Positions 4,488 through 5,032 of a DNA stretch of 5,032 bases are shown here, in pieces. The notes below the pieces were generated by a model. That model worked only from the letters and a program-made list of their open reading frames with translations. It made no database searches and was not told where the DNA came from. Location: the NCBI GenBank assembly GCA_022574065.1, contig JACZST010000160.1, positions 1-5,032 of the forward strand. Reading direction: 5' to 3'. The position numbers and the translations under genes were made by a program. The DNA is from Acidobacteriota bacterium (GTDB lineage Bacteria; Actinomycetota; Acidimicrobiia; Spongiisociales; UBA5794). Numbering within the stretch: the first letter of the stretch is position 1; each line of letters starts with the position of its first letter.

Positions 4488-5032
4488 TTAAGCGGACAGT
4501 CTGATGATTCCCCGTTCCAGGGCGACGGTAACGGCGGCAGTGCGGTCGTCCACGCCAAGCTTGCCGAAGATGTGAACGAGGTGGGTCTTGACGGTGGCCT
4601 CGCTGATATAGAGCTTGCCAGCAATGTCCTTGTTCGAGTTGCCGTCCGCTACCTGGGTCAGGACCTCGATCTCCCGCTCACTGAGTGACTGCACGCCCGG
4701 TCCTCGCATCTTGCTCATCAGTCGCGACGCAACAGCGGGTGTCAGTACCGACTCACCCCGGGCGGCGGCCCTGATCGCCTGAAACAGATCCTGGCGAGGA
4801 GCATCCTTGAGCAGATATCCGGTGGCGCCGGCGCTGATGGCTCGGGTGATGTCGGCGTCCGTGTCGAACGTGGTGAGCACGAGCACGTTCGTTTCCGGAT
4901 AGCGCTCGCGAATCTGCTTGGTGGCGGCGACTCCGTCGAGCTCGGGCATCTGCAGATCCATGAGCACGACCTCCGGCTCCAGCCGTCCCACCAGGCTCAC
5001 CGCCTCGCGCCCGTTGGTAGCCTCGCCGACCA
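4488..5032 (-). CDS. NarL/FixJ-family response regulator (5' partial)
   Basis: The frame runs off the right edge. Reading in, it starts VGEATNGREAV, so roughly the first 30-40 residues of the receiver are missing; the GTG at 5000 is internal, not the start. The receiver shows the phospho-acceptor Asp in VVLMDLQMPELDG (codon 4956-4958), the conserved Thr in VLVLTTFDTD and the Lys in GYLLKDAP. The C-terminal LuxR-type helix-turn-helix (LSEREIEVLTQVADGNSNKDIA, then ISEATVKTHLVHIFGKLGV) is complete and ends at a TAA stop. Such proteins regulate transcription after phosphorylation by a histidine kinase, whose gene is usually just upstream, here beyond the window. The signal is unknown. The gene converges on the VOC pair, with a long hairpin between them, and is unlikely to belong to the selenoprotein cluster. 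Confidence 0.94.
   Translation of the reverse strand, partial: VGEATNGREAVSLVGRLEPEVVLMDLQMPELDGVAATKQIRERYPETNVLVLTTFDTDADITRAISAGATGYLLKDAPRQDLFQAIRAAARGESVLTPAVASRLMSKMRGPGVQSLSEREIEVLTQVADGNSNKDIAGKLYISEATVKTHLVHIFGKLGVDDRTAAVTVALERGIIRLSA

Overview
The window is GC-rich bacterial DNA with tightly packed genes, frequent GTG starts and strong AGGAGG ribosome binding sites. This fits a high-GC lineage such as Actinobacteria (Acidimicrobiia-like groups are one guess), but no taxonomic marker is present. There are eight protein genes and no tRNA, rRNA, CRISPR array or insertion sequence.

Left half (1-2330, plus strand): a four-gene block. It holds a CcdA/DsbD-type membrane electron carrier (start off the left edge), a MerR-family metal/thiol regulator, a small thioredoxin-fold protein and a rhodanese-CBS fusion. 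Two of these genes are interrupted by in-frame TGA codons that sit exactly where the families carry redox or catalytic cysteines: one in the membrane protein (523-525, the Cys of the TPCxGP-type motif) and two in the rhodanese (1770-1772 and 1785-1787, both Cys of the YC-x4-C active-site loop). The reading frame continues unchanged after each TGA with clear family homology. Each TGA is followed by a hairpin whose apical loop lies 17-19 nt downstream, as in bacterial SECIS elements, and the first has the loop GGUCU as in E. coli fdhF. TGA is the ordinary stop for six genes in the window. The best reading is two selenoproteins with three selenocysteines, in a MerR-controlled redox/sulfur-transfer cluster. 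Standard gene callers would split both genes and lose their active sites.

The regulator has a classical MerR-type promoter (789-819, 19-bp spacer with a dyad) overlapping the membrane gene's stop. The regulator, thioredoxin-like and rhodanese genes therefore probably form an autoregulated unit that may respond to a soft metal or thiol-reactive agent. Inferred roles: the membrane protein brings reducing power across the membrane through a Cys/Sec pair, and the thioredoxin-like protein and rhodanese handle thiol, persulfide, selenium or metal chemistry. The substrate cannot be read from the sequence.

Right half (2331-5032): ordinary metabolic and regulatory genes. A zinc-independent NADPH:quinone oxidoreductase-type MDR protein (minus strand) is divergent from two translationally coupled VOC-superfamily genes (plus strand), with a short inverted repeat between them. 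A long hairpin (4442-4479) separates the second VOC gene from a convergent NarL/FixJ-type response regulator that runs off the right edge. No intergenic gap exceeds 300 bases.
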